From JAFGGT01 sp036733165 (lineage in GTDB: Archaea; Methanobacteriota_B; Thermococci; Methanofastidiosales; NM3), in NCBI GenBank assembly GCA_036733165.1, contig DAINBB010000005.1, positions 10,734 through 74,733 on the forward strand: a stretch of DNA of 64,000 nucleotides, in the 5' to 3' direction. A model generated the notes under the pieces. It was not told where the DNA came from. It saw only the letters and a program-made list of their open reading frames with translations, and did not search any database. Position numbers and translations under genes: made by a program. Numbering within the stretch: the stretch's first letter is position 1; the number at the start of each line of letters is the position of its first letter. Shown here piece after piece: positions 18,791 to 27,330 of this stretch.

Positions 18791-20032
18791 CTATTCACAC
18801 CCCTCATCTTCATCCTTGGCGTTCCTGATGATCAGGTCGCGCACGGCATACGCCTTTTCCATGGGAACGTCCAGGTCCTGCACATTGAGGAACAGATTGT
18901 GAAGCGTCCTTTTCACCACGGCCTTGGAGAACGCCTCGACGGCACCCTTGTCGCTGCAAGAACCTGAGAGCAGCTTTTCCAGTTCCGCCTCCCTTATGGC
19001 CTCCGCGTGCAATGATATGTCCCTTACAACGTTTTTCCTCTCCAGGAGCTGTGCCTGCCTCATGAGCGAGCTGTACTCTTCCCTTATTATCCGTCTTGCC
19101 GCCGGAATGTGCATCCTTCGCTCTGCCTCCATTGCCCTTGACATCTCCCTTACCTTGTCCAGCCCGACGTAGGTTGTCCCTTCGATCCCTCTGGCCTCCG
19201 CATCCACATCAGGAGGCATTGCTACATCGATTATCGTGATATCATCCATCCTTTGTTCCCGCGCCTTCGTGATGTCCTCTCTGAACAGGAGCGCATGTGG
19301 TGCGGACGATGCGCAGAATATCAGGTCGACGATGGGCAGGTGGTCCCTGAAAAGCTCGTATGCTATGGCATTTGCCCCGGTCTCGCCCGCCAGTTCCTTG
19401 GCCCTCTCGAATCTCCTGTTCGTGACGAACACCGTGCTCCCCCCCTTCATGCTGAGGATCTTTGCCACCATCGCCGAGATCTTGCCGGCGCCAAGTATCA
19501 ATATGTTCTTTCCATCAAGTGGGCCCATCATCTCCTCTGCGATGCCGACGGCCACAGAGGCGATCGAGACGTTCCCTTGGCAGAGATCGGTTTCCGACCT
19601 GACTCTCTTTCCGGCCCTGATGGCCTTCTCGAAAAGTGGGATGAGGGTCTCGCCTGCGGTACCGAGCCCCTTCGAATGCTCCAGCGCACCCTTTACCTGC
19701 CCGAGTATCTGGTGCTCGCCGATTATCATCGAGTCGAGGGTGGTGGCCACCTCAAAGAGATGGAATACGGCCCCGTTGCCCTTCCTAAGCTTCATGATCT
19801 CGACGTCCTTGCCGAACGTCCTTTCCATTCCTGCCCTGAAGCTTTCCCATTCCTCCCTCGTCTCAACATATATCTCATACCTGTTGCAGGTCTTGATCAC
19901 GACCACCTCGTCGGCCAGTCCCTCGCCGATCAGTCCGAGCATCATGCCGTCTTCCTCCTGATGTGTCTTGGAGAAGAAGGAAAGCGAGGTCAGTGAACAG
20001 TTCGAGTGGGCCACGCTGGCGCTGATTATCAT
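18791..20032 (-). CDS. hemA: Glutamyl-tRNA reductase
   Basis: First committed step of C5 tetrapyrrole synthesis: NADPH-dependent reduction of glutamyl-tRNA to glutamate-1-semialdehyde. 413 residues. The catalytic Cys is in VIKTCNRYEIYVE (about 48), GEHQILGQVKGALE follows, the NADPH fold has ILILGAGKISAMVAKIL, and a helical C-terminal dimerisation domain ends the protein. Start ATG overlaps the sirC stop by 4 nt. Since sirC and the cfb genes precede it, Glu-tRNA flow into F430 is likely co-regulated here. Confidence 0.95.
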   Translation of the reverse strand: MIISASVAHSNCSLTSLSFFSKTHQEEDGMMLGLIGEGLADEVVVIKTCNRYEIYVETREEWESFRAGMERTFGKDVEIMKLRKGNGAVFHLFEVATTLDSMIIGEHQILGQVKGALEHSKGLGTAGETLIPLFEKAIRAGKRVRSETDLCQGNVSIASVAVGIAEEMMGPLDGKNILILGAGKISAMVAKILSMKGGSTVFVTNRRFERAKELAGETGANAIAYELFRDHLPIVDLIFCASSAPHALLFREDITKAREQRMDDITIIDVAMPPDVDAEARGIEGTTYVGLDKVREMSRAMEAERRMHIPAARRIIREEYSSLMRQAQLLERKNVVRDISLHAEAIREAELEKLLSGSCSDKGAVEAFSKAVVKRTLHNLFLNVQDLDVPMEKAYAVRDLIIRNAKDEDEGCE

Positions 20033-20661
20033 GTCGCATCCTTCCTTAAGAGCTCCATCACCTTGTCGTAGCGCCCCTCATGGATGTTGGCCATTATCTC
20101 CTTGTCATCAAGCATCCTTGCCACGAGCCCCCTGTCGAGCAGGCCTTCATCGTAGAGTGAATGCGCGATCCGTGAGAATGTGGAAATGCCGGGAAGCCCC
20201 CTCTCAATGTAACGCTTCAGCGCATAGGCGCACTGGGGGCATGTGGCAAGGGATGAAACTGCAATTATGTCCTTTCCAACGTCGATTATCGCTGGAAATG
20301 CGATGTCGCCGGATCCCCTGCTCGTGGCGACGTTGACAGGTATGGACCTGTCTATGCAATAGGACGCTATCCTCTCGTTGAGCGCGGCGTCGTCAAGTGC
20401 GCACACCACCAAAGAGGTCTCATCATCTATGAATCCCAAGAAGGAGTCGTTGTCGATGTCCGCCTTGATGAACTCAATGTCACCTTCACACACAATATCC
20501 TCCCGGTCTATGAGCCTGACATGCACCCCGAGCCCTGACAGGGAACTTGCCTTTCTCATGCCGACCTCCCCACCTCCGAAGACCAGGGCATGCCCCCTGA
20601 TATACATTATCACAGGGTACCTTGACACGCCATCCCCTTGCTGGACCAATCCATCGTTCAT
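20029..20661 (-). CDS. sirC: Precorrin-2 dehydrogenase (sirohydrochlorin-forming)
   Basis: NAD-dependent oxidation of precorrin-2 to sirohydrochlorin, the substrate of the nickel chelatase CfbA. 210 residues of the SirC/Met8 N-terminal type without a methylase half. HALVFGGGEVGMRKASSL is the dinucleotide fold; VVCALDDAALNERI and VNVATSRGSGDIAFPA are family segments. C-terminal helices contain CPQCAYALKRYIERGLPG. Start ATG 20661 lies just after GGTGAG, rather close; later GTG/ATG codons are possible but would cut the family's N-terminus. Ferrochelatase activity is not expected. Confidence 0.88.
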   Translation of the reverse strand: MNDGLVQQGDGVSRYPVIMYIRGHALVFGGGEVGMRKASSLSGLGVHVRLIDREDIVCEGDIEFIKADIDNDSFLGFIDDETSLVVCALDDAALNERIASYCIDRSIPVNVATSRGSGDIAFPAIIDVGKDIIAVSSLATCPQCAYALKRYIERGLPGISTFSRIAHSLYDEGLLDRGLVARMLDDKEIMANIHEGRYDKVMELLRKDAT

Positions 20662-20741
20662 CTCACCGCCGTCCCGTACATGAAAATAAGTCCCATGATA
20701 AACTGGAAGTAGGATATTATTGTCTTTGTTTCAATATAATA
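20662..20741 (-). promoter_or_regulatory. AT-rich gap with candidate internal promoter in the F430 gene run
   Basis: The only substantial gap (80 nt) within the eleven-gene run. On the minus strand it carries AATAATATTATATTG near 20725-20740, a possible TATA box for sirC-hem transcription independent of cfb. Confidence 0.35.
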
Positions 20742-21569
20742 TTATTTGAGGGAACGCTGCCGATGCCGCTTCAGAACGCAGCTTTCCAGCTTCTCTTCAC
20801 CCAAGGGCCTGGCGTAATGCCTCTCAATGCCGTTTTCTATCATTTCAGCAAGCCCCTTGAAGGTCTTTGACAGGGGGTCGTCGGGATATGCCTCGATAAA
20901 TGGGACCACCATCTCCTCCGCCCTCTGTATCCCCTTGTGTCTCGGGATCCGCGCGACTATCGGAAGGCCCACCTCAAGGGCGAACTCCTCGACCATCTCC
21001 TCATCGCCCTGCCCCCCTCTCGAGTTGAGGACTATCCCCCCTATGCGTGGGACATCTGTCTCATAGTTCGCGATGCCCCTGATGATATTGTTCGCGGCAT
21101 ACAGGGACATGAACTCGCCGGACGTGACTATGAATATGGTGTCTGCATACTCCTTTCTCAGGGGCACGGCGAATCCTCCGCAGACCACATCCCCCAACAC
21201 GTCATAGATGATATAGTCTATATCGGGCGAGCTGCGGATGCCTTCCCTTCCAAGCAGTTCCAGCGTTGAGAGTATTCCTCTTCCGGCGCATCCGACGCCA
21301 GGTTCGGGCCCGCCCGCCTCGATGCACAATGCGCCCTTGTATCCCTCCAGGATGCAGTCCCTGACGTTCTCGAGCTTTTCCTTCCTTATCTGGTCAAGAA
21401 CTGTAAACGGGTGGGTCCTGCCAAGAAGCAATCTTGTGGAGTCGTGCTTTGGGTCGCATCCTATCTGCACCACCTTCCTGCCCATGTCGGCCAGGCTTGC
21501 GGTCAGATTCGCTGAGATGGTGGACTTTCCGATCCCCCCTTTGCCATATACCGCTATCTGTCTTGTCAT
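20742..21569 (-). CDS. cfbC: Ni-sirohydrochlorin a,c-diamide reductive cyclase, NifH-like component
   Basis: ATP-driven reductase that passes electrons to CfbD for the multi-electron reduction and lactam cyclisation in F430 synthesis. 275 residues, NifH/BchL superfamily: P-loop YGKGGIGKSTISANL, switch IGCDPKHDSTRLLLG, and the two bridging 4Fe-4S cysteines in PGVGCAGRGI and GDVVCGGFAVPLR. It is nearer to CfbC than to nitrogenase NifH by its partners: cfbB directly upstream and cfbD next. No nitrogenase genes are present. Confidence 0.93.
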   Translation of the reverse strand: MTRQIAVYGKGGIGKSTISANLTASLADMGRKVVQIGCDPKHDSTRLLLGRTHPFTVLDQIRKEKLENVRDCILEGYKGALCIEAGGPEPGVGCAGRGILSTLELLGREGIRSSPDIDYIIYDVLGDVVCGGFAVPLRKEYADTIFIVTSGEFMSLYAANNIIRGIANYETDVPRIGGIVLNSRGGQGDEEMVEEFALEVGLPIVARIPRHKGIQRAEEMVVPFIEAYPDDPLSKTFKGLAEMIENGIERHYARPLGEEKLESCVLKRHRQRSLK

Positions 21570-21577
21570 GTCATCGC

Positions 21578-22954
21578 CTATTTCCTGAGATATTCCTTGG
21601 CCGAGTCGCAGATGGCCATTGCCACCTTGCCCTGTGATGCCATATGAATGTGTGAGTATTGTGCGAGAACGTTCGATTCCATGATGCCGTCGTGCTTCCC
21701 GTCGATGCCTCTCCCCCTCTTGACATCAAAGGCGTATCTTATGTCATCCGATAAGCTTTCCACAGAGGAGTAGTGGAACTCGTGCCCTCTGATGACATCT
21801 CCCTGGCGGGCCACTATGTTGCTTCTTATTGCCTCGATCTCCGAGTAGGATATGGATTGGCTTGTCCTGTGCATCCTGCTGTCTATGTCCAGGACCCCCG
21901 CCATCTTCCACCTGCGTCCGTCCAGGTCTGTCAGTTCCCTGCCAAGATACATCATTCCGCCGCATTCCGCATAGACAGGCATCCCGTCATCGATAAGCGT
22001 CTTCATGTGCCTAATAAAATCCTTGTTGCCGCCCAACCGTTCGGAATGGCACTCGGGATAACCGCCCAGGAGCAGGAGCGCGGAGGTGTCGTCTGGCAAT
22101 CGCCTGTCGGAGAGGGGCGATATGTACTCTATCCTTGCCCCAAGGGCCCTCAATGCTCTCAGATTCTCGTGATATATGAACGTGAAGGCCTTGTCGTGGG
22201 CGACCGATATCATGAATCCTTCCTTTTCGAAGGCGTTTTCCTCCACCTCAACGTCCAGGTCGGGCGCGTTGCACGCCAACTCGAACAGTGCATCCACATC
22301 CACCGCCCCCTCAACGGTGTCTGCTGCGGCATCTATCGCCTTTTCGCTGTCCTCGTTCTCCGCTACGGTGATCAGGCCCAGGTGCCTCATGGTCACAGAA
22401 AGCTCTCTGTCCCTCCTGATGGATCCGTATATCCTTTTCCCTGTCCTCTGCCATATGGCAGACGTTGCCTTGATATGATGCCTTGGCCCTTTGACCATGT
22501 TTATTATGAATCCCGATACATCGACGTCCCTGTCATATTCCATGAATCCCAGGGCCGATGCCGCAGCCCCCCTTGCGAGGCTTTGGATGTTCATCACCAA
22601 TACCACCGGTGCCGAGAGGACCTTTGCGAGATGTGCCGTGCTTCCCTCGTCCCCCAAGGGGGACGCTCCGTCATAGAGGCTCCTTACCCCTTCTATGAGC
22701 ACTATGTCGGAATCAAGGGCGGCCTCGCCCACCGACCTCATGATGTGCTCCGGCGCCATCATCCACGTGTCCAGATTCCCCGATGGTCTCCCTGAGGCGC
22801 GCGAGAGGTACTCGGCATCTATATAATCGGGCCCGGACTTGAAGCATTTGACCTTGAACCCCCTTCGCTGGAGCGCCCTGGCGAGACCCATCGTCACGAA
22901 GGTCTTCCCGGAGTTGCTCGAGGTCCCCGAGATCACAAGCCTTGGGCACCTCAC
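21578..22954 (-). CDS. cfbB: Ni-sirohydrochlorin a,c-diamide synthase
   Basis: Amidates the a and c side chains of Ni-sirohydrochlorin with glutamine and ATP. 458 residues, CbiA-like: N-terminal dethiobiotin-synthetase-like ATPase (VISGTSSNSGKTFVTMGLAR; KSGPDYIDAEY) and a C-terminal class I glutamine amidotransferase with the nucleophile Cys in YAECGGMMYLG and LLLGGYPECH preceding it; the late GHEFHYS supplies the His. The family also includes cobyrinate a,c-diamide synthase, but the neighbours decide for CfbB. Overlaps cfbD by 4 nt. Confidence 0.9.
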   Translation of the reverse strand: MRCPRLVISGTSSNSGKTFVTMGLARALQRRGFKVKCFKSGPDYIDAEYLSRASGRPSGNLDTWMMAPEHIMRSVGEAALDSDIVLIEGVRSLYDGASPLGDEGSTAHLAKVLSAPVVLVMNIQSLARGAAASALGFMEYDRDVDVSGFIINMVKGPRHHIKATSAIWQRTGKRIYGSIRRDRELSVTMRHLGLITVAENEDSEKAIDAAADTVEGAVDVDALFELACNAPDLDVEVEENAFEKEGFMISVAHDKAFTFIYHENLRALRALGARIEYISPLSDRRLPDDTSALLLLGGYPECHSERLGGNKDFIRHMKTLIDDGMPVYAECGGMMYLGRELTDLDGRRWKMAGVLDIDSRMHRTSQSISYSEIEAIRSNIVARQGDVIRGHEFHYSSVESLSDDIRYAFDVKRGRGIDGKHDGIMESNVLAQYSHIHMASQGKVAMAICDSAKEYLRK

Positions 22955-24063
22955 CCCATCACCATTGACCTGATCGTGCTGCCGAAACGCGATTCCACGA
23001 TGTCACTTGCGCCGAGGACGTTGTGATGGGCCATTCCCTCATCCAGCACGATGCCGTATCCCAGTTTCTTGAGGGCGAAGAGGGCACGGGAACCGGTTGC
23101 CACGGCCATAGTGTTCTCCTTTTCCCATAACGGGACGGCATGCGGCAGTCCGCAGACCACTATGGCACCCCATTCCGCACCTTCGGACAACACCATTTCC
23201 GCTGCGCGTCTTCCCGTCACGGAGTATTCGTCCGGTCCACCGGTGACATGGTCCAATGTGATGCCTACCCTTTCGAATGCATTGAGCATTATGGAGGAAT
23301 AGTGCCTTATCTTCGGAAGCCCTACCGATCCAGAGGCGTTCGCGACATAGAAGAGGCGCGATGCCGAGCCGAGCGCATCATGGGCCTCCTTTACTGCACA
23401 AAGCACGTCTGCGTACAGGAGGGAGGTCTCCTTCTTTGCGTTGAGCACCAGTGCCAACGGGTCACCGGACTCGAGCCTTCCTATCAAAAACCTTGCGGCC
23501 GCCTTATGGTCATCGCCCGCAAAGGTGTCCAGATACGTCTCCCTGGCAGTGCCGTATGTCCTCTCGTTGACGTTTGCCGCCACCAACATGTCTTTTTGCC
23601 TCTTCGCCTCCTCCGGTGTGATGATGCCTTCGGCCGCGGCAGATTCCAACGCCCTTATCGCACCGTCGACATTGTCCGGATTGTACGGGTCGCAGTTGAC
23701 CACTATCGTCTTGCACGACAGGCCGGCATGATGGACCGCCTTTTCTATGTCCTCGCCTATTATGGCTGCGCAGCAGGTGCCGACCACTCCCACCAATCTT
23801 GGGTTGAACCGCCTCTCGACCTCCCTCAGCGTGTTTATTAGTTTTGGTTCCCCCCCGAATATGACCGATTTCTGGTCCAGGGAGGAAGTCACCACCCTGA
23901 CATTGTCCCGCTCAAGCAGCCTTGATGCCCTGAAGTTGCACCCCGCGGGGCCGTGGAGCACGATGACCTCCACGCCAAGGTCCCTAAGCGTGTACATGGC
24001 GGCTGCGATGGGGCTTGGTCTGGGATGCAGTATCCTTTCTGATTCCTCGTTCAGTTTGTACAT
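22951..24063 (-). CDS. cfbD: Ni-sirohydrochlorin a,c-diamide reductive cyclase, NifD-like component
   Basis: Catalytic partner of CfbC, converting the Ni-sirohydrochlorin diamide into seco-F430. 370 residues, short for the NifD superfamily, as CfbD usually is. Cluster-ligand cysteines are visible in LHGPAGCNFRASRLL and VGTCCAAIIGEDIEKAV; VVNCDPYNPDNVDGA follows. No NifE/K partner is found, consistent with the homodimeric form known for CfbD. Overlaps cfbE by 13 nt. Confidence 0.92.
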   Translation of the reverse strand: MYKLNEESERILHPRPSPIAAAMYTLRDLGVEVIVLHGPAGCNFRASRLLERDNVRVVTSSLDQKSVIFGGEPKLINTLREVERRFNPRLVGVVGTCCAAIIGEDIEKAVHHAGLSCKTIVVNCDPYNPDNVDGAIRALESAAAEGIITPEEAKRQKDMLVAANVNERTYGTARETYLDTFAGDDHKAAARFLIGRLESGDPLALVLNAKKETSLLYADVLCAVKEAHDALGSASRLFYVANASGSVGLPKIRHYSSIMLNAFERVGITLDHVTGGPDEYSVTGRRAAEMVLSEGAEWGAIVVCGLPHAVPLWEKENTMAVATGSRALFALKKLGYGIVLDEGMAHHNVLGASDIVESRFGSTIRSMVMG

Positions 24064-25451
24064 GAGATGATCACCCCTTCCTCCTCGGTGATCGAATCAG
24101 TGGCCTCGTCCTTTGTTGAGAACATCGGGGCGTTGCAACCTCTTTTGGCCATTTCGGAGCCAAGCTCCCCGTACAGCGCCACATTCCTCCCATCTAAAAT
24201 ATGGCATTTGAGCATCGATGAAAGACCATCGAAGTCCACCTTTCCGCATGTTGTCTTGGAGAGCCCCCCTATCAGCAGGGACAGCCGTCTCCTTGTGAGC
24301 TCTGCATAGTCCTTGGCCTCGACGATGGCATTGTCGATCGTCTCCTTCGATGTGGCGGTCGATGAGATGATAGTGCATCCGCATCTGTTCGATGCGACAA
24401 GTCTGTTGTCTGGCGGCACGCTCTTCTCCAACCCTTCTACAATCGATAGTTCATCCATATTCATTGACAGTGCTATTGATGCTGCCGCAAGGAAGTTAGA
24501 GACGGCGCTCCTCCCAAAATAGGACCTGTTGGGTGAGAACTCCATCGTCGTGTCGATTTGATTGCCCTTGACCGTACTTAGATTGCTCACGTCGATAGTC
24601 AATCTTCCGGTATCCGGATTGAGCGCCTTTTTGTCCGCCACGACATTTCCATCCCCCTCGACAGAGAACATATTCGTCTTGGACGGCGCCATCATCTCCA
24701 TCCTTCTTGTCGGGTCGTCATCGCCGTTGAGGCAGAGGACGGATGTCGGACGGATGTACTGTGCCATCTGGGCCTTTGAGAAGAACGAGCTCCTGTTCAC
24801 GCCCACCCTTAGGTGCAGCGGAACGCCCAGCACCGCGCATACCGATCCTATTCCAAGTCCGCCGAGAGATATCTCAAAGACATAGTTCTTTGGATTGTAC
24901 CCAGATTCCCTTGTTATCCTGACAGCCTTCAAGGCGTAGGCGGGGGTGATGCTGCCGTTTCCATCCAAAATGCGGACATTGTCCCCCTCGACCACCTTCA
25001 CGCCCTTGCTGGACATGACCATGCTTTCCTCCCCGTCACGGACCAGGATGGATTCAAGATGCGTGACCGTCGTGGTCTTTCCGTAGGCGCCTGTGATCTC
25101 CACTATCCTGCATTTTCCCAACATATCGGATAGGATGAGCCCGGTGGCCCTTGCATGGGTAAGGAGCGGTATCCCCTCCTCCCCGCAAAACTGGGTTATG
25201 TCCTCTCTGTTCGGGGAGTACTGCATGGTGACGAGGTGCGGGTCTGCGGTCACCAGTGCGTCGTTGAAGGTCTTGAACACAGGTATCGAACTGGCTGAAA
25301 GGCATGCCAGTTCCTCTTTTTTGAGGGTACCATGGACATCGACGGCTGTAACATTGGCTCCGTATCTTGAGTACGAATCGCATAGCTCCATTCCGCCATG
25401 GGTCATGTCGACAACGACAACGTTTTTGCCCCTTATCCTTTCGATGTACAT
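24051..25451 (-). CDS. cfbE: Coenzyme F430 synthase, Mur-ligase-like
   Basis: Last step: ATP-dependent closure of the six-membered carbocyclic ring of seco-F430 to give F430. 466 residues of the MurC-F ligase superfamily: N-terminal small domain, the ATP loop ITGAYGKTTTVTHLE (about 137-151), a central domain with FEISLGGLGIGSVCAV, LCLNGDDDPTRRM, and a C-terminal domain with SATSKETIDNAIVEA. There is no cell-wall synthesis context. Overlaps cfbA by 19 nt. Confidence 0.9.
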   Translation of the reverse strand: MYIERIRGKNVVVVDMTHGGMELCDSYSRYGANVTAVDVHGTLKKEELACLSASSIPVFKTFNDALVTADPHLVTMQYSPNREDITQFCGEEGIPLLTHARATGLILSDMLGKCRIVEITGAYGKTTTVTHLESILVRDGEESMVMSSKGVKVVEGDNVRILDGNGSITPAYALKAVRITRESGYNPKNYVFEISLGGLGIGSVCAVLGVPLHLRVGVNRSSFFSKAQMAQYIRPTSVLCLNGDDDPTRRMEMMAPSKTNMFSVEGDGNVVADKKALNPDTGRLTIDVSNLSTVKGNQIDTTMEFSPNRSYFGRSAVSNFLAAASIALSMNMDELSIVEGLEKSVPPDNRLVASNRCGCTIISSTATSKETIDNAIVEAKDYAELTRRRLSLLIGGLSKTTCGKVDFDGLSSMLKCHILDGRNVALYGELGSEMAKRGCNAPMFSTKDEATDSITEEEGVIISCTN

Positions 25452-25849
25452 CTTTTCACTGTTTCACAAGCCCTGTCGTTGATGATGTCCACAAGCCTGT
25501 CGTCCGCACCGAAAGGATCGGAGTAGTAGAATCTCCTTATCTTGCCGTTTATCTCCATATCCTTTACCTTTTCTCCATTCTCTAGTCCCAGGATCGCTGG
25601 CACGTCCTCCTTGATGTGGACTCCGGGCGCGACAAACACCGGCGCCATCACGATGGACGTCACCCTCGGGTCCTGGCAGACGTTCTCTATGGCGTCCTTT
25701 ATGGAGGGCGTGTTCATGTTCATGAAGGAATATGACACAGCATCCCATTTGGAACCTTTCTTTAACTTGTCTGCAAGCGCAGATACTACTTCCTTGTTAT
25801 GTGGCATGGAGCTTCCATGGCCCACCAGAATTATTGCTCTCATCTCCAT
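25433..25849 (-). CDS. cfbA: Sirohydrochlorin nickelochelatase (small CbiX type)
   Basis: Inserts Ni(II) (in vitro also Co(II)) into sirohydrochlorin, the entry point to F430. 138 residues, the small one-domain form that works as a homodimer. Metal-binding histidines in ILVGHGSSMPHNKEVV and FVAPGVHIKEDVPAIL; APVFVAPG is typical. First gene of the run. ATG 25849 is followed in frame by ATG 25843; GGTGG upstream suits either. Confidence 0.92.
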   Translation of the reverse strand: MEMRAIILVGHGSSMPHNKEVVSALADKLKKGSKWDAVSYSFMNMNTPSIKDAIENVCQDPRVTSIVMAPVFVAPGVHIKEDVPAILGLENGEKVKDMEINGKIRRFYYSDPFGADDRLVDIINDRACETVKRCTSKG

Positions 25850-26300
25850 ATCAATTCCACCTTATGCGGCATGTGGGTATTATGGCACCAATTTGGGTCG
25901 TATTGATGCCATTCTGACATTCGGGTCCAGCTTGATATTTTTGGAGGGAAAATGAAGTTCCAATGAGTCGGACACTTTGTTCTATGTCACTTTATACCCT
26001 TTTATATGCCATTTGTGTTATTTTACTATATTTTGTGTTACTATTTTCCCTGTTTTTTCTTTTTATAAAAGCTTTATGTAACATATTATTTTAGAAGGTA
26101 ACACATATACTGAATCAGAATAATAAAAATCAGAAAACGAAGAACAGGGGAATCATATCTGGAATAACATCCGTGCCACGGCGGCAGTTGTGGGATGTCC
26201 CATGATGAGATTCTGCCCTTCAGACACGTTACATGAAAATAAATGGAAAAGAGTTCTTCAGGACTGCGGCCTGAAGAATCGGATGCAAGATGGAAGAAGA
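25850..26300. promoter_or_regulatory. Upstream control region of the F430 run
   Basis: No gene seen. A minus-strand TATA candidate (CATATAAAAG, about 26000-26009) would give a leader of about 125 nt before cfbA; a nearer one lies around 25940. TGTGTTA occurs at 26014-26020 and 26034-26040, 20 bp apart, and inverted as TAACACA at 26099-26105. The right side holds the terminator of the preceding gene. Confidence 0.4.
26251..26280 (-). terminator. Hairpin terminator of the SPFH gene
   Basis: Perfect 9-bp stem (26254-26262 with 26270-26278, TTCTTCAGG/CCTGAAGAA), followed on the minus strand by CTCTTTTCC. Confidence 0.7.
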
Positions 26301-27326
26301 TTACTTCTTCTTCATGTACTCGTTCAGCACTTCCTTTCTCATCGAGGCGTATTCCTCCTCGTTGATGAGCTGTTTGTCCAGCAGGTCCTTGAGCTCAACC
26401 AGCTTCTCCTCGAGGCTCTTCTCCCTGGGCGCCGCCTGCTGCACCGTACCGGCAACGCCCGCGACGGGTGCCGCCCCTTGTTGAGGTGCTCCGTAATAGG
26501 GCTGATTGCCGAAGATCTGCGGCACTGCCACGATGCCCGCGCCCACGCCCGCGCCCGATGACTGTCCGAGCCCTCTCATGCTCTCAACGACCTTGATCAT
26601 GTCAAGGGCCTTGTCCATCTCCCCAGCCTGCATGGCAGCCATGAGCGGCACGCCGTATGTCGGGTCCTCCTCCTCGAGCTTCTCGAGGTATGGGAACGTG
26701 AAACTGCCGAACTTGGTCTCAAGAAGCCTCATCCCCCTGTTCTGGAACTGCTTTCCTATGCCCGCCCTCAGGGCCGTGGTGACATCGAAGAGCTTTGACT
26801 GCACGGTCACCAGGTCAAGCTTGGACAGCTCCTCTATGGCGGCCTGAACGAAGAAGTTCCTGACAAAGTTGTTGATGAATGTGGTATCGAGTTCTGCTAC
26901 GCCCCCCACCACCTGGGTGAGGAAGAGCGTAGGGTCGTCTATCCTGTACCAGTAGTCCCCGTAGGTCTGAGCCTCGGTCATCCAGGCAAGCTTCGTCCTG
27001 CTTATCGGCAATCTGAAGTTCAGGCCGAACTTGCCCTGCTGCTGCTTGGTCGAGATGAACACGATGTCCACCTTGAAGGGCGATTCGCCATAACCGGCCA
27101 GCATCCTGAAGGCCTTGGTCAGCAGCGGCACGTTCATTGTGGTGACAACATGCCTTCCGGGAACGAAGATGTCGTATATCTTTCCATCCCTCATGAAGAC
27201 ACATGTCTCGTATTCCCTCACAACCAGTTGCGAGCCCCATCTCACATCCTTGTGAGGATATACCCATACGAGATCGTCGGAATCGGGGCTCTCCCATTCT
27301 ATAACATTGGTCTTATCCTGTGCCAT
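26301..27326 (-). CDS. SPFH-domain protein with C-terminal SHOCT segment
   Basis: 341-residue protein related to the bacterial YdjI-like/virion-core SPFH group. SPFH domain about 20-230 (WGSQLVVREYETCVFMRDGK, DIFVPGRHVVTT, then a beta-rich core and helices), a Gly/Pro/Gln-rich linker (about 255-300) and a final SHOCT motif (LEEKLVELKDLLDKQLINEE, residues about 308-327). There is no membrane helix or zinc ribbon. Such proteins oligomerise and are often tied to membrane stress, but the substrate here is unknown. The gene starts 4 nt after its upstream neighbour ends, suggesting that they act together. Confidence 0.75.
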   Translation of the reverse strand: MAQDKTNVIEWESPDSDDLVWVYPHKDVRWGSQLVVREYETCVFMRDGKIYDIFVPGRHVVTTMNVPLLTKAFRMLAGYGESPFKVDIVFISTKQQQGKFGLNFRLPISRTKLAWMTEAQTYGDYWYRIDDPTLFLTQVVGGVAELDTTFINNFVRNFFVQAAIEELSKLDLVTVQSKLFDVTTALRAGIGKQFQNRGMRLLETKFGSFTFPYLEKLEEEDPTYGVPLMAAMQAGEMDKALDMIKVVESMRGLGQSSGAGVGAGIVAVPQIFGNQPYYGAPQQGAAPVAGVAGTVQQAAPREKSLEEKLVELKDLLDKQLINEEEYASMRKEVLNEYMKKK

Positions 27327-27330
27327 TTGA

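Noticed and set aside
20742..24063. Nitrogenase-like genes as evidence for nitrogen fixation
   Set aside because: NifH- and NifD-like proteins lie with cfbA, B, E and sirC; there is no nifK/E/N, so they are CfbC and CfbD.
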